Assembly: GCA_041739465.1 (NCBI GenBank)
Contig: JBGSNX010000023.1
Span: forward strand, 36,755-100,754
Source: BOKV01 sp041739465
GTDB taxonomy: Bacteria; Pseudomonadota; Alphaproteobacteria; Rhizobiales; Rhizobiaceae
Length of the DNA: 64,000 nt
Reading direction: 5' to 3'
Below are positions 42,740 through 51,281 of the stretch, in pieces. Every line of letters begins with the position of its first letter. The first letter of the stretch is position 1. Under the pieces are notes generated by a model. That model was given only the letters and a program-made list of their open reading frames with translations, was not told the DNA's origin and searched no databases. The position numbers were made by a program, and so were the translations under genes.

Positions 42740-43509
42740 CACCGGATATCTTTAGCGGAGCGCATCCCATGTACGCAGTAAACGACAACCGCCCGCAACC
42801 GCCTCGCGGATTGAAAAAGGCATTGGCCGCCTTGCGAAAAATGCCGTCGGCTCTTCCAGCTCTGGCGTTGGTGCTGTCGGCAGCCATTGGCTCTGGCTGC
42901 GCATCTTATGATCGCAACCACTATATTGCTGGTGCCACGCCGGAAGATTATCGCACCCGTCACCCGATCGTGGTTCGCCAGGATGAAACCGCCGAAGACA
43001 TCGTGGTTTCGCCGAATGCCCGCGAACTTTCGTATCGCGACAGGGCGGTGGCACTGTCGTTTGCCTCGCGATTCAAGCAGTCGGGTGCTGGCCAGATGGC
43101 CATCCTCATCCCGACAGGCTCGGCGAACGAAATTGCTGCCAAGCATGTAGCTCGCCAAATAGTCAGCGTCTTTGCAGAACGCGGCATCGCGGCCAGCCGG
43201 GTAAGCATGCAAAGCTACAGCGCAGCAGGCCATGGTGATGCTGCAACCGTTCGTCTGGTGTTCGCCGGCATCATCGCTGAAGTACCCAGCGAGTGCGGTG
43301 TGTGGGACGACGACATCCTGAACACAGCTGAAAACCGCAACTACAACAATTTCGGCTGTTCAACCCAGAAGAACCTTGCCGCAATGGTCGCCAACCCCGC
43401 CGATTTGCTTGCACCGCGCGGTGAATCCGAGATCGACGCAACCCGGCGAACCAATGTCATCAATGACTGGCGCGAGGACGGTTCTGGTTCTCTGCCGGAT
43501 CTCTTCTGA
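42736..43509 (+). CDS. cpaD: Flp pilus lipoprotein-like protein CpaD
   Basis: A 257-residue periplasmic or outer-membrane-associated partner of the CpaC secretin. A basic N-terminus is followed by a hydrophobic stretch (ALPALALVLSAAIGSGCASY), where Cys would be a lipidation site although the lipobox is not ideal. The body has HPIVVRQDETAEDIVV and NNFGCSTQKNLAAMVANPAD, the CpaD-typical C-terminal block. The ATG at 42736 overlaps the cpaC stop; an ATG at 42769 (MYAVNDN) is an alternative. Confidence 0.9.
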   Translation: MTPDIFSGAHPMYAVNDNRPQPPRGLKKALAALRKMPSALPALALVLSAAIGSGCASYDRNHYIAGATPEDYRTRHPIVVRQDETAEDIVVSPNARELSYRDRAVALSFASRFKQSGAGQMAILIPTGSANEIAAKHVARQIVSVFAERGIAASRVSMQSYSAAGHGDAATVRLVFAGIIAEVPSECGVWDDDILNTAENRNYNNFGCSTQKNLAAMVANPADLLAPRGESEIDATRRTNVINDWREDGSGSLPDLF

Positions 43510-43545
43510 TGACAGCGCAAACTGCGGTCTAACAACAAGAATTGC

Positions 43546-44868
43546 ATGGATATCAATCCTGCGGGACGGAACAAGATGGCAAACATGGTTAACAATCAGG
43601 CACTTGCAGATGGCTACGAGACCGATGATGTGTCGGTCTCAATGGGCGACATCGGCGATATCCGTCCAATCCCCCGGGTGACCATCCAGGCGTTCTGCGA
43701 AAGCGAAGCGGTCGCGCAGGCGCTCGAATCCAGCTCGCGTGACCGCCGCATGGCGCGGGCGCATGTAAAGGTCCACATGGGCGGCATACCGGCTGCCGTG
43801 GAATTTTATGGCACGGCCCCAACGCCCAACCTCATTGTTGTTGAATCAAAGCTTCCCGGCCACCAGATCGTCGGTTCATTGGCGCGACTTGCAGAAGTCT
43901 GCGACAGCGAAACCAAGGTGGTGGTCATTGGCCATTCCAACGACATTTCGCTTTACCGTGAACTCATTGGCAGCGGCGTCTCCGACTACCTCGTGGCACC
44001 CATTTCCATGGCTGATTTCATGGGCTCGGTGTCCACCATCTTCGTCAATCCCGAGACAGGCCCGATCGGCAGGGTCATCGCCTTCATCGGTGCGAAAGGT
44101 GGCTGCGGCTCCTCGACGATCTGCCACAACGTGGCCTGGTCGATTTCTTCGCGTTTCCGCAACGATGTGGTCCTGACCGACATGGACCTGGCCTTTGGCA
44201 CCGCAAACATCAACCTTGATCAGGACCCGCCGCAAGGCATCGCCGAAGCGGTGTTCTCGCCCGAACGCATGGACGACATCCTGCTCGACCGTCTTCTGGC
44301 CAAATGCGCTGAACATCTGAGCCTGCTGGCCGCGCCATCAACATTGGAGCGCACCTACGACTTCGACAAGAACGCGTTCACATCCCTGTTGGAAGTTGCC
44401 CAGCGTGGCGCTCCATGTGTGATTCTCGATATTCCGCATATTTGGACTGGCTGGACCCGCCAGATTCTTGCTTCTGCCGACGAAGTGATCATTACCGCGT
44501 GCCCGGAACTTGCAAACCTGCGCAACGCAAAGAACCTGATCGACACCTTGAGCGAGTTGCGTCCAAACGATCACAAGCCTCGCCTCGTGATGAATCAGGT
44601 GGGAATGCCGAAGCGTCCGGAAATCAGTGTTTCAGATTTCACATCGCCGCTTGGCGTGGATCCCCTGGCGGTCATCCCGTTTGATCCGGCGTTGTTCGGA
44701 ACGGCCTCCAACAACGGCCAGATGATTTCTGAAGCTGATCCCAAGAGCCCCGTCTCGGCGACATTTGACTTGCTGGCGCAGGTTCTGACCGGGCGCGGCG
44801 AGATCAGGCAGGAAAAGAAAAAAGGCGGCTTGAACATACTTTCGCGGCTGCGCCGCAAGAAGGGCTGA
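43546..44868 (+). CDS. cpaE: Pilus localisation ATPase CpaE/TadZ
   Basis: A 440-residue MinD/ParA-like protein. Residues about 40-150 form a response-regulator-like domain (PTPNLIVVESKLPGHQ). The ATPase domain has the deviant Walker A FIGAKGGCGSSTICHN and continues with VLTDMDLAFGTANINL and LDIPHIWTGWTR. In Caulobacter CpaE places the secretin at the pole. An in-frame ATG at 43576 (MANMVNN) with upstream GGGACGGAA is a credible alternative start. Followed 66 bp later by cpaF. Confidence 0.92.
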   Translation: MDINPAGRNKMANMVNNQALADGYETDDVSVSMGDIGDIRPIPRVTIQAFCESEAVAQALESSSRDRRMARAHVKVHMGGIPAAVEFYGTAPTPNLIVVESKLPGHQIVGSLARLAEVCDSETKVVVIGHSNDISLYRELIGSGVSDYLVAPISMADFMGSVSTIFVNPETGPIGRVIAFIGAKGGCGSSTICHNVAWSISSRFRNDVVLTDMDLAFGTANINLDQDPPQGIAEAVFSPERMDDILLDRLLAKCAEHLSLLAAPSTLERTYDFDKNAFTSLLEVAQRGAPCVILDIPHIWTGWTRQILASADEVIITACPELANLRNAKNLIDTLSELRPNDHKPRLVMNQVGMPKRPEISVSDFTSPLGVDPLAVIPFDPALFGTASNNGQMISEADPKSPVSATFDLLAQVLTGRGEIRQEKKKGGLNILSRLRRKKG

Positions 44869-44934
44869 CCAAGCCAAATCTGACCTGCCAGGCTGCAGGA
44901 AGCCTGAAATGACTTGAAATTGTGAGGATACGAA

Positions 44935-46425
44935 ATGTTCGGCAAACGTGGCGGAAATTCAGCAGGCGGAACCAGCTTTGGTGCGCCAGCACAAGTTGTG
45001 CCGCAAAAGCCGGTGGAATCAGCTCCCGCCCCCAAGAACCTTTCGCCTGAATCGCAATCGGCATTCGACCGGCTCAAGATTGAGCCGACACCGAAGATCG
45101 TGACGCCTTCTGAACCCATGGTTCGCGAAAAGACCGAAGACTATTACGACACGAAATCGAGCGTCTTTTCCGCGCTGATCGACACCATCGACTTGGGTCA
45201 GCTCGCAAAAATGGAGACCGAAGCGGCGCGCGAAGAAATTCGCGACATCGTCAATGACATCGTCTCCATCAAGAACATGGCAATGTCCATTTCCGAGCAG
45301 GAAGACCTGCTCGAGGACATCTGCAACGATGTCCTGGGCTATGGTCCGCTGGAGCCGCTTCTGGCGCGCGACGACATCGCCGACATCATGATCAACGGCG
45401 CAAAAACTTCTTTCATCGAAGTGGCCGGCAAGGTTCGTCCCGCTGGCATTCGTTTCCGTGACAACACGCAGCTGATGAATGTGTGCCAGCGCATCGTGAG
45501 CCAGGTAGGCCGCCGGGTTGATGAATCCAGCCCGATCTGCGACGCACGTCTTCCCGATGGCTCGCGTGTCAACGTCATCGCGCCGCCGCTCGCCATCGAC
45601 GGACCGGCACTGACCATCCGTAAATTCAAGAAGGACAAGCTGACACTCGACCAGTTGGTCAAGTTCGGATCGATCACGCCGGAGGGCGCTACGATCCTCC
45701 AGATCATCGGGCGCGTGCGCTGCAATGTCATCATCTCTGGCGGTACAGGCTCCGGCAAGACAACCCTCCTGAACTGCCTTACGCGCTACATCGATTCCGA
45801 CGAACGCATCATCACCTGCGAAGACTCGGCCGAACTTCAATTGCAGCAGCCCCATGTCGTCCGGTTGGAAACCCGCCCGCCAAACCTTGAAGGCGAGGGT
45901 AAGATCACCATGACCGACCTCGTCAAGAACTGCCTGCGCATGCGGCCCGAACGCATCATCGTCGGCGAAGTGCGCGGACCTGAAGTGTTCGACTTGCTTC
46001 AGGCAATGAACACCGGCCACGACGGCTCGATGGGCACGATCCACTCGAACAATCCGCGAGAGTGCCTCAACCGTATTGAATCCATGATCGCGATGGGTGG
46101 CTACAACCTGCCGGCCAAGACCGTGCGCGAAATCATCGTCGGCTCGATCGACGTAATCATCCAGGCCACCCGACTGCGCGATGGTTCGCGCCGCATCACC
46201 CACATCACCGAAGTCATTGGTCTTGAAGGCGATGTCATCACCACGCAGGACCTCTTCCTTTACAAAATGGAAGGCGAAGACGCGAACGGCAAGATCATCG
46301 GCAAGCACGTTTCCACCGGCATCGGTCGCCCGCATTTCTGGGATCGTGCACGTTACTACAACGAAGAAAAACGCCTCGCCGCCGCCATTGATGCTGCCAC
46401 TGACCGCAGCGGGGATGCCAGCTGA
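44935..46425 (+). CDS. cpaF: Pilus assembly ATPase CpaF/TadA
   Basis: A 496-residue hexameric secretion ATPase that powers Flp pilus extension (and, in Caulobacter, retraction). It has Walker A SGGTGSGKTTLLN near residue 268, the Asp box CEDSAELQLQQPHVVRLE, Walker B MRPERIIVGEVRGPE and a His box in NTGHDGSMGTIHSN. The first 80 residues are low complexity and probably flexible. The stop overlaps the tadB start by one base (TGATG). Membrane partners are TadB and TadC, encoded next. Confidence 0.96.
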   Translation: MFGKRGGNSAGGTSFGAPAQVVPQKPVESAPAPKNLSPESQSAFDRLKIEPTPKIVTPSEPMVREKTEDYYDTKSSVFSALIDTIDLGQLAKMETEAAREEIRDIVNDIVSIKNMAMSISEQEDLLEDICNDVLGYGPLEPLLARDDIADIMINGAKTSFIEVAGKVRPAGIRFRDNTQLMNVCQRIVSQVGRRVDESSPICDARLPDGSRVNVIAPPLAIDGPALTIRKFKKDKLTLDQLVKFGSITPEGATILQIIGRVRCNVIISGGTGSGKTTLLNCLTRYIDSDERIITCEDSAELQLQQPHVVRLETRPPNLEGEGKITMTDLVKNCLRMRPERIIVGEVRGPEVFDLLQAMNTGHDGSMGTIHSNNPRECLNRIESMIAMGGYNLPAKTVREIIVGSIDVIIQATRLRDGSRRITHITEVIGLEGDVITTQDLFLYKMEGEDANGKIIGKHVSTGIGRPHFWDRARYYNEEKRLAAAIDAATDRSGDAS

Positions 46426-47426
46426 TGTTCGGGCTTGATGTCACGGTTCTGTCGTTCATAGGGCTTGTCACGCTGGCTGCCGCCGGCCTGATTTATGGCT
46501 TCATGTTCGATCGCGTTTCCAACGAAGTGAAGCAGGAGAAGCGTGTCAAATCGCTTCAAGGCCGCAAGGAAAACAACCGCGCCACGGCAGCTGCGCGGGT
46601 TGCCGATGTCGCCAAACGCAAGAAGTCGGTTCAGGATTCACTCAAGGAACTTGAAGCGAAGCAGCGCGAGCGAAACAAGAACAATGTTGGATTGAAGAAG
46701 CAGATCCAGCAGGCTGGCCTGAAAATGACAATGCGCCAATTCTGGCTCATTTCCTTCGGGTGCGCCATCCTGTTCACAATTGGCGCTTTCTTTTTCGGCG
46801 CTCCGCCGTTCGTGATTCTTGCCTCAACCCTGGTTGGTGGCTTCGGCTTTCCGCGCTGGATGGTTTCGCGCATTCGCAAGCGCCGGATGAACAAGTTCCT
46901 CGAAGAATTTCCAAATGCCGTTGACGTCATTGTTCGCGGTGTGCGCGCGGGTCTCCCGGTAAATGAATGCCTCTCAATCATTGCGCGTGAAGCCAAGGAG
47001 CCGGTTTGCACCGAGTTCCGCCGCATCATCGATACCCAGCAAATGGGCATTCCATTGTCCGAAGCGGTAACCCGGCTCTACGAAAACATGCCGCTGACCG
47101 AATCGAATTTCTTCGGCATCGTCATTGCAATTCAACAGTCCGCAGGCGGCAATTTGTCTGAAGCGCTCGGCAATTTGTCGAACGTCCTGCGCGACCGCAA
47201 GAAAATGAAATACAAGATTGAGGCGATGTCGACGGAAGCAAAGACCTCGGCGGGCATCATTGGTGCGCTGCCGTTTCTGGTGTCGACGCTCGTCTATCTC
47301 ACCACCCCCGATTACATCAAAATCCTCTTCACGCACGAAACCGGCAATATCATCCTTGTTTGCTCCGGTCTTTGGATGACCATTGGCATCCTCGTCATGA
47401 AGAAGATGATCAACTTCGACTTCTAG
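46425..47426 (+). CDS. tadB: Flp pilus inner-membrane platform protein TadB
   Basis: A 333-residue GspF-related membrane protein. An N-terminal helix (LSFIGLVTLAAAGLIYGFMF) is followed by a charged coil, two helices near residues 105-145, the cytoplasmic GspF domain with GLPVNECLSIIAREAKEPV and SEALGNLSNVLRDRKKM, and a C-terminal pair of helices. The start overlaps cpaF by one base. It forms the platform with TadC on which CpaF acts. Confidence 0.93.
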   Translation: MFGLDVTVLSFIGLVTLAAAGLIYGFMFDRVSNEVKQEKRVKSLQGRKENNRATAAARVADVAKRKKSVQDSLKELEAKQRERNKNNVGLKKQIQQAGLKMTMRQFWLISFGCAILFTIGAFFFGAPPFVILASTLVGGFGFPRWMVSRIRKRRMNKFLEEFPNAVDVIVRGVRAGLPVNECLSIIAREAKEPVCTEFRRIIDTQQMGIPLSEAVTRLYENMPLTESNFFGIVIAIQQSAGGNLSEALGNLSNVLRDRKKMKYKIEAMSTEAKTSAGIIGALPFLVSTLVYLTTPDYIKILFTHETGNIILVCSGLWMTIGILVMKKMINFDF

Positions 47427-47438
47427 GAGACCGGCATC

Positions 47439-48428
47439 ATGCTTTCCACTGCGTTGAAAGTGTTTGAGCCGGTTATAATGCTGGCAATCCTGTCGGCGGT
47501 TGCGGTCTTTGCAACGGTCCTCACAGTCGCCATGCCGATGTTGCAGCGCGATGAATTGTCGACACGCATGAAATCCGCTGCGCTGGAGCGCGACAAGATA
47601 CGCATGCGCGAACGTGCCCGCCTCAATGAAAAACGCAACAAGGGTGGCCCTGTTTCCCTGCGCCAGGACACATCCGGCGTTATGCGCAACCTCGTTGAAC
47701 GGCTGAACCTGCGCAAGGCGCTGGCCGATGAAAACACTTTCAGCAACCTCAAGATGGCGGGCTATCGCAAGCAGTCCCACATCTATGTGTTTCTGTTTTT
47801 CCGGCTGGTGCTGCCGATCATCATGTTGATCGGCGCGGCGGTTTACGTGTTTGCCATCGCCAACATCGATCGCCCGCTGATGGTCAAAGTGACCATTGTT
47901 CTCTTCATTGGCTATGCCGGCTTTTACGCGCCAAACATGTTCGTCAAGAACCAAATTGGCAAACGCCAGCTTTCCATCCGTCGCGCATGGCCTGATGCGC
48001 TCGATCTGATGCTGATCTGCGTTGAATCGGGCATGTCGCTGGAAGCGGCCTTCCGCAAGGTGGCGGTCGAGATTGGCATCCAGTCGCCGCAGCTCGCCGA
48101 AGAGCTGGTGCTGACAAATGCGGAACTTTCCTATCTTGAGGAACGCCGAAAGGCCTATGAAAACCTTGCATCGCGAACCGGGCTTGACGGGGTCAAGTCA
48201 GTAACGATGGCGCTGATTCAGGCGGAACGCTACGGTACGCCACTGGCGGTGGCGCTCCGGGTACTTGCCCAGGAAAGCCGCGACATGCGCATGGCGGAAG
48301 CCGAGAAGAAGGCCGCCGCGCTGCCACCAAAACTTACCGTACCGATGATCCTGTTCTTCTTGCCGGTGCTCTTTGCCGTCATCATGGGTCCGGCGATAAT
48401 CCAGATTTTCGCCAAGACAGGCGGCTGA
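47439..48428 (+). CDS. tadC: Flp pilus inner-membrane platform protein TadC
   Basis: A 329-residue paralogue of TadB with the same layout: an N-terminal helix (IMLAILSAVAVFATVLTVAM), helices around residues 105-155, the GspF domain with WPDALDLMLICVESGMSLEA and YGTPLAVALRVLAQESRDMR, and a C-terminal helix LTVPMILFFLPVLFAVIMGP. It lies 12 bp after tadB, with GGAGA near its start. Last gene of the rightward cpa/tad string; a strong terminator follows. Confidence 0.93.
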   Translation: MLSTALKVFEPVIMLAILSAVAVFATVLTVAMPMLQRDELSTRMKSAALERDKIRMRERARLNEKRNKGGPVSLRQDTSGVMRNLVERLNLRKALADENTFSNLKMAGYRKQSHIYVFLFFRLVLPIIMLIGAAVYVFAIANIDRPLMVKVTIVLFIGYAGFYAPNMFVKNQIGKRQLSIRRAWPDALDLMLICVESGMSLEAAFRKVAVEIGIQSPQLAEELVLTNAELSYLEERRKAYENLASRTGLDGVKSVTMALIQAERYGTPLAVALRVLAQESRDMRMAEAEKKAAALPPKLTVPMILFFLPVLFAVIMGPAIIQIFAKTGG

Positions 48429-48455
48429 TTTCATCTCATCTGTAATCGACAACAA

Positions 48456-48485
48456 AAAACCGGCGGCACTTGTGCCGCCGGTTTT
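48456..48485. terminator. Bidirectional terminator between tadC and tadD
   Basis: AAAACCGGCGGCAC (48456-48469) and GTGCCGCCGGTTTT (48472-48485) form a perfect 14-bp stem with two intervening Ts, giving A- and T-runs on both sides. It serves the converging tadC and tadD transcripts. Confidence 0.88.
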
Positions 48486-48521
48486 GTCTTGAAGTTCTGT
48501 TCCGCCTTGAGTCTGGAGCGA

Positions 48522-49331
48522 TTACTGGACTTTGGCCGGTTCGGGCTTGTCTTCTGCCTTCAACTGGCTCCAGGCGTTCTGCTGGGTCAGCATCTGCCGC
48601 AGATAGTCGACATTGCCTTTTGCAGCCTCAGGCGGCAGTTCCGCCGAAGCAATCTGCTCAGCTTCGTCGAACCTGCCTTGCAGGCCAACCACGAGGGCTA
48701 GGTTCTGCCGCACGCGGCTGTCTGCGCCAGGCCGTGTGTTGGCCTTTCGCAGATAGGTCTCAGCCGCTGCAAGATCATTTGTGAGCAGATAGGACATGCC
48801 AAGGTTCGACAGCACTGTCGGCTCGTCCGGCACGATGTCGAGCGCCTTGCGGTAGAACTCGCGTGCTTCCGCTGATCTGTCGAGCTGGTCGAGGATGGCG
48901 CCTTTTGCCGACAACAGCCGCCAGTCGGGGCTGTCAGGGCGCTGCGCGCGCTCAATGACACCAAGCGCATCTTTCAGATTGCCGGTGGAGGCGAGCGCCT
49001 TGCCATAGGCGGAGAGCACATCATTGTCCTGCGGGTGGTGAATGACCAACTGGCGCATGACCGCCAATGCCTGATCGTCGCGCCCGGTCATGCGAAGCAG
49101 TGAGGCATAGTTCAGGCCTGCTCCCTTGTCCTTCGGCTTGCGACGGTAAACTTCGTCCGCCTTGCGGGTCTGCTGGTTGAGCTCGGACATCGACATTGAA
49201 GCGACCGAGGTGCTTTCGCCGCGAACCGAACTTGTGTGCCGCCGGTCGGTTGCACAGCCACCAAGTGCCACGCCCAAGGCAAGTACCAGCGAAATGGCTG
49301 TCAGGCTGGAGGGTTGAATGCGATGCTTCAT
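48522..49331 (-). CDS. tadD: Tetratricopeptide lipoprotein TadD
   Basis: A 269-residue outer-membrane lipoprotein of the Tad system. The signal ends in LALGVALGGC with a good lipobox (LGGC, lipidated Cys near residue 26). TPR units follow: YASLLRMTGRDDQALAVMRQ, AYGKALASTGNLKDALGVIE, AKGAILDQLDRSAEAREFYR, NLGMSYLLTNDLAAAETYLR and NLALVVGLQGRFDEAEQIAS. It acts as a pilotin-like factor for the secretin. It is read toward tadC, opposite to the rest of the pilus operon, and therefore has its own promoter. Confidence 0.92.
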   Translation of the reverse strand: MKHRIQPSSLTAISLVLALGVALGGCATDRRHTSSVRGESTSVASMSMSELNQQTRKADEVYRRKPKDKGAGLNYASLLRMTGRDDQALAVMRQLVIHHPQDNDVLSAYGKALASTGNLKDALGVIERAQRPDSPDWRLLSAKGAILDQLDRSAEAREFYRKALDIVPDEPTVLSNLGMSYLLTNDLAAAETYLRKANTRPGADSRVRQNLALVVGLQGRFDEAEQIASAELPPEAAKGNVDYLRQMLTQQNAWSQLKAEDKPEPAKVQ

Positions 49332-49414
49332 GGCGCTGTCCCGAAGGTCCTGTCAAACTGCGCCAGCGATTCGCTACTGGCGGGATTCATCCGCCAAGAA
49401 ATATTCTGTTAACC

Positions 49415-49429
49415 CTAATGCATGGTTAA
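49415..49429 (-). promoter_or_regulatory. CtrA-like site upstream of tadD
   Basis: On the minus strand TTAA (49429-49426), seven bases, TTAG (49418-49415): one mismatch to TTAA-N7-TTAA. It lies 84 nt upstream of the tadD start, the same distance range as the half-sites before the pilins. It also overlaps the ATG at 49422 of the aminopeptidase. A further TTAA is at 49409-49412. Confidence 0.35.
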
Positions 49430-50831
49430 CCAACAAGGTCTGCCTGGAGCGGACAAACGGGAGGTGCGGGTGATTTTGGCGGCAGTTTCGACGAAGAAAA
49501 AGGGAACACCGGTCTTTTTGTGCAAGTCCGCACCGGTTGAAGCAGTTGTCGGCAAGCCTGCCGCAGCATTCGCCAAATCGGCTGGTTTCGATCCGAAAAA
49601 ACCTGCGCTCCTGCTGGTTCCGGATGCAAAGGGGGGCATTGAATGCGCCCTGTTTGGCACCGGAAGTGATTTGACGCCGATGGATCCCGGCAGGTTGTCT
49701 CGCATGCTGCCAACAGGCGATTGGCAACTGGATGGCGATATTGCCGATCAGTCGCTTGCCGCTCTTTCGTTCATGCTGGGCTCCTACTCCTTCAGCCGGT
49801 ATCGCAAGCCACGCGCCAATACCCCGCGTCTCGTCATGCCAACTGGCGTTGACGCAAACGCAATTGGCAATCTCGTCGAGGCGATTTTCAACGCCCGCGA
49901 TCTCATCAACACACCAACCAATGATCTGGGGCCGGCAGAACTGGAGGCGGCGATCCGAGCCGTCGGCAAGCGTTTCAAAGCCAAGGTCACTTCGGTGGTT
50001 GGCGATGATCTTTTGAAGAAGAATTTCCCGATGGTCCATGCAGTCGGGCGCGCCAGTGCCAGCGCGCCGCGGATTGTCGATCTGACCTGGGGCAACAAGG
50101 ACCATCCGAAAGTTACGCTGGTTGGCAAGGGCGTGTGCTTTGACAGCGGCGGCCTCAACATCAAACCTGGCGATTCGATGGTGCTGATGAAAAAGGACAT
50201 GGGCGGCGCGGCGGCAACGCTGGCATTGGCGCAGATGATCATGGCGGCAAACCTGCCTGTTCGCTTGCGGTTGATCGTTCCAGCTGTTGAGAACGCAATT
50301 TCCGGCAATGCATTCCGGCCGGGCGATGTGCTTTCCAGCCGCAAGGGTCTCACGGTTGAGATCGGCAACACCGATGCGGAAGGCCGCCTGATCCTGGGTG
50401 ATGCTTTGGCATGGGCGGACGAGGAAGAGCCGCAATTGCTGGTAGACATGGCGACACTGACCGGTGCAGCACGGGTGGCGCTTGGTTCCGACCTGCCGGC
50501 GCTTTTCTGCGATCATGAAGGGTTTGCCGCAGAGATCCTCGCATCGTCCGTTCGCGTCAATGATCCGCTGTGGCGCATGCCGCTCTGGCCAGCTTACCGC
50601 AAGGATCTTTCATCGGAGGTGGCTGACATCTCCCATATCTCCAAGGGGCCGATGGCTGGCTCGATCACGGCTGCGCTGTTCCTGCAGCGGTTTGTCGCCA
50701 AGGCAAAGGCTTGGGCACATATCGACACCTATGCCTGGATCAATGCCGAGAAACCCTGGGCACCCATTGGCGGCGAAGCGCAGGCGGTCAGGGCACTTTT
50801 CGAGACGATTTCGAAACGCTACCCCGCCTGA
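49422..50831 (+). CDS. M17 family leucyl aminopeptidase
   Basis: A 469-residue dinuclear-metal aminopeptidase of the PepA/PepB class. The metal-binding block is LVGKGVCFDSGGLNIKPG followed by MKKDMGGAAATLA and the signature NTDAEGRLIL; VDMATLTGAARVALG is also family-typical. The N-terminal domain is shorter and less conserved. The ATG at 49422 sits within a TTAA-rich element; a GTG near 49464 could be the real start. It is followed by a MarR-type gene and an NlpC/P60 peptidase on the same strand. It removes N-terminal residues from peptides in the cytoplasm. Confidence 0.9.
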   Translation: MVNQQGLPGADKREVRVILAAVSTKKKGTPVFLCKSAPVEAVVGKPAAAFAKSAGFDPKKPALLLVPDAKGGIECALFGTGSDLTPMDPGRLSRMLPTGDWQLDGDIADQSLAALSFMLGSYSFSRYRKPRANTPRLVMPTGVDANAIGNLVEAIFNARDLINTPTNDLGPAELEAAIRAVGKRFKAKVTSVVGDDLLKKNFPMVHAVGRASASAPRIVDLTWGNKDHPKVTLVGKGVCFDSGGLNIKPGDSMVLMKKDMGGAAATLALAQMIMAANLPVRLRLIVPAVENAISGNAFRPGDVLSSRKGLTVEIGNTDAEGRLILGDALAWADEEEPQLLVDMATLTGAARVALGSDLPALFCDHEGFAAEILASSVRVNDPLWRMPLWPAYRKDLSSEVADISHISKGPMAGSITAALFLQRFVAKAKAWAHIDTYAWINAEKPWAPIGGEAQAVRALFETISKRYPA

Positions 50832-50936
50832 GCCTGACTGATTTCGACTGACTTGCGCGCGCAATTGAGTGCAGGCTAGAATGGAACGGTTGCGAAACGA
50901 CAAATCTGCGAGGCCGAAGCATGTCCGGGGGCGTTC

Positions 50937-51281
50937 ATGTCAATTGAAATGCGACCCGAACAAGCTCTGCGGCTTTGGCATGCTGCAACGCTTGCTATGG
51001 TTCGGGATGAAAAACCCGACCTGACCATTCGCCAGTTTGCGATCCTGTTGACGGTCTATCTGGAGCCGCCGCCGCACACGGTTCGCGGGCTTGCCGCCAA
51101 ACTGGGTGTTACCAAGCCGGTGGTGACGCGGGCGCTGGACACCATGGGCGCAATGCAGCTGTTGAAGCGGCGTCGTGACGAGCGCGACAGACGCAATGTC
51201 ATCATCCAGCGCACGCTTGACGGCTCCTTGTTCCTCGAGCACGTAGGTGACCTTGTCCGTACGCAGGCAGGTGCGCTGTGA
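50937..51281 (+). CDS. Short MarR-type winged-helix regulator
   Basis: A 114-residue DNA-binding protein. The winged helix is seen in LTIRQFAILLTVYLEPPPHT, VRGLAAKLGVTKPVVTRALD and MQLLKRRRDERDRRNVIIQ, the last being the wing with Asp-Arg. Full MarR proteins are about 140-170 residues and have flanking dimerisation helices; here the C-terminal helix is very short. It overlaps the NlpC/P60 gene by GTGA (51278-51281). It may regulate this small cluster. In Rhizobiales this trio is commonly seen, from memory. Confidence 0.8.
   Translation: MSIEMRPEQALRLWHAATLAMVRDEKPDLTIRQFAILLTVYLEPPPHTVRGLAAKLGVTKPVVTRALDTMGAMQLLKRRRDERDRRNVIIQRTLDGSLFLEHVGDLVRTQAGAL

Noticed and set aside
45019..46335. 438-codon open frame on the minus strand
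   Set aside because: It lies wholly antisense to cpaF, whose motifs and neighbours are unambiguous. Long antisense frames are expected in GC-rich coding sequence; the residues match no family and no ribosome-binding site is evident.
46974..47954. 326-codon open frame antisense to tadB/tadC
   Set aside because: Spans the junction of two well-supported genes on the other strand and reads as a composition artefact.
49374..50516. 380-codon open frame antisense to the aminopeptidase
   Set aside because: Antisense shadow of the M17 peptidase; Arg/His/Gln-rich composition without domain motifs.
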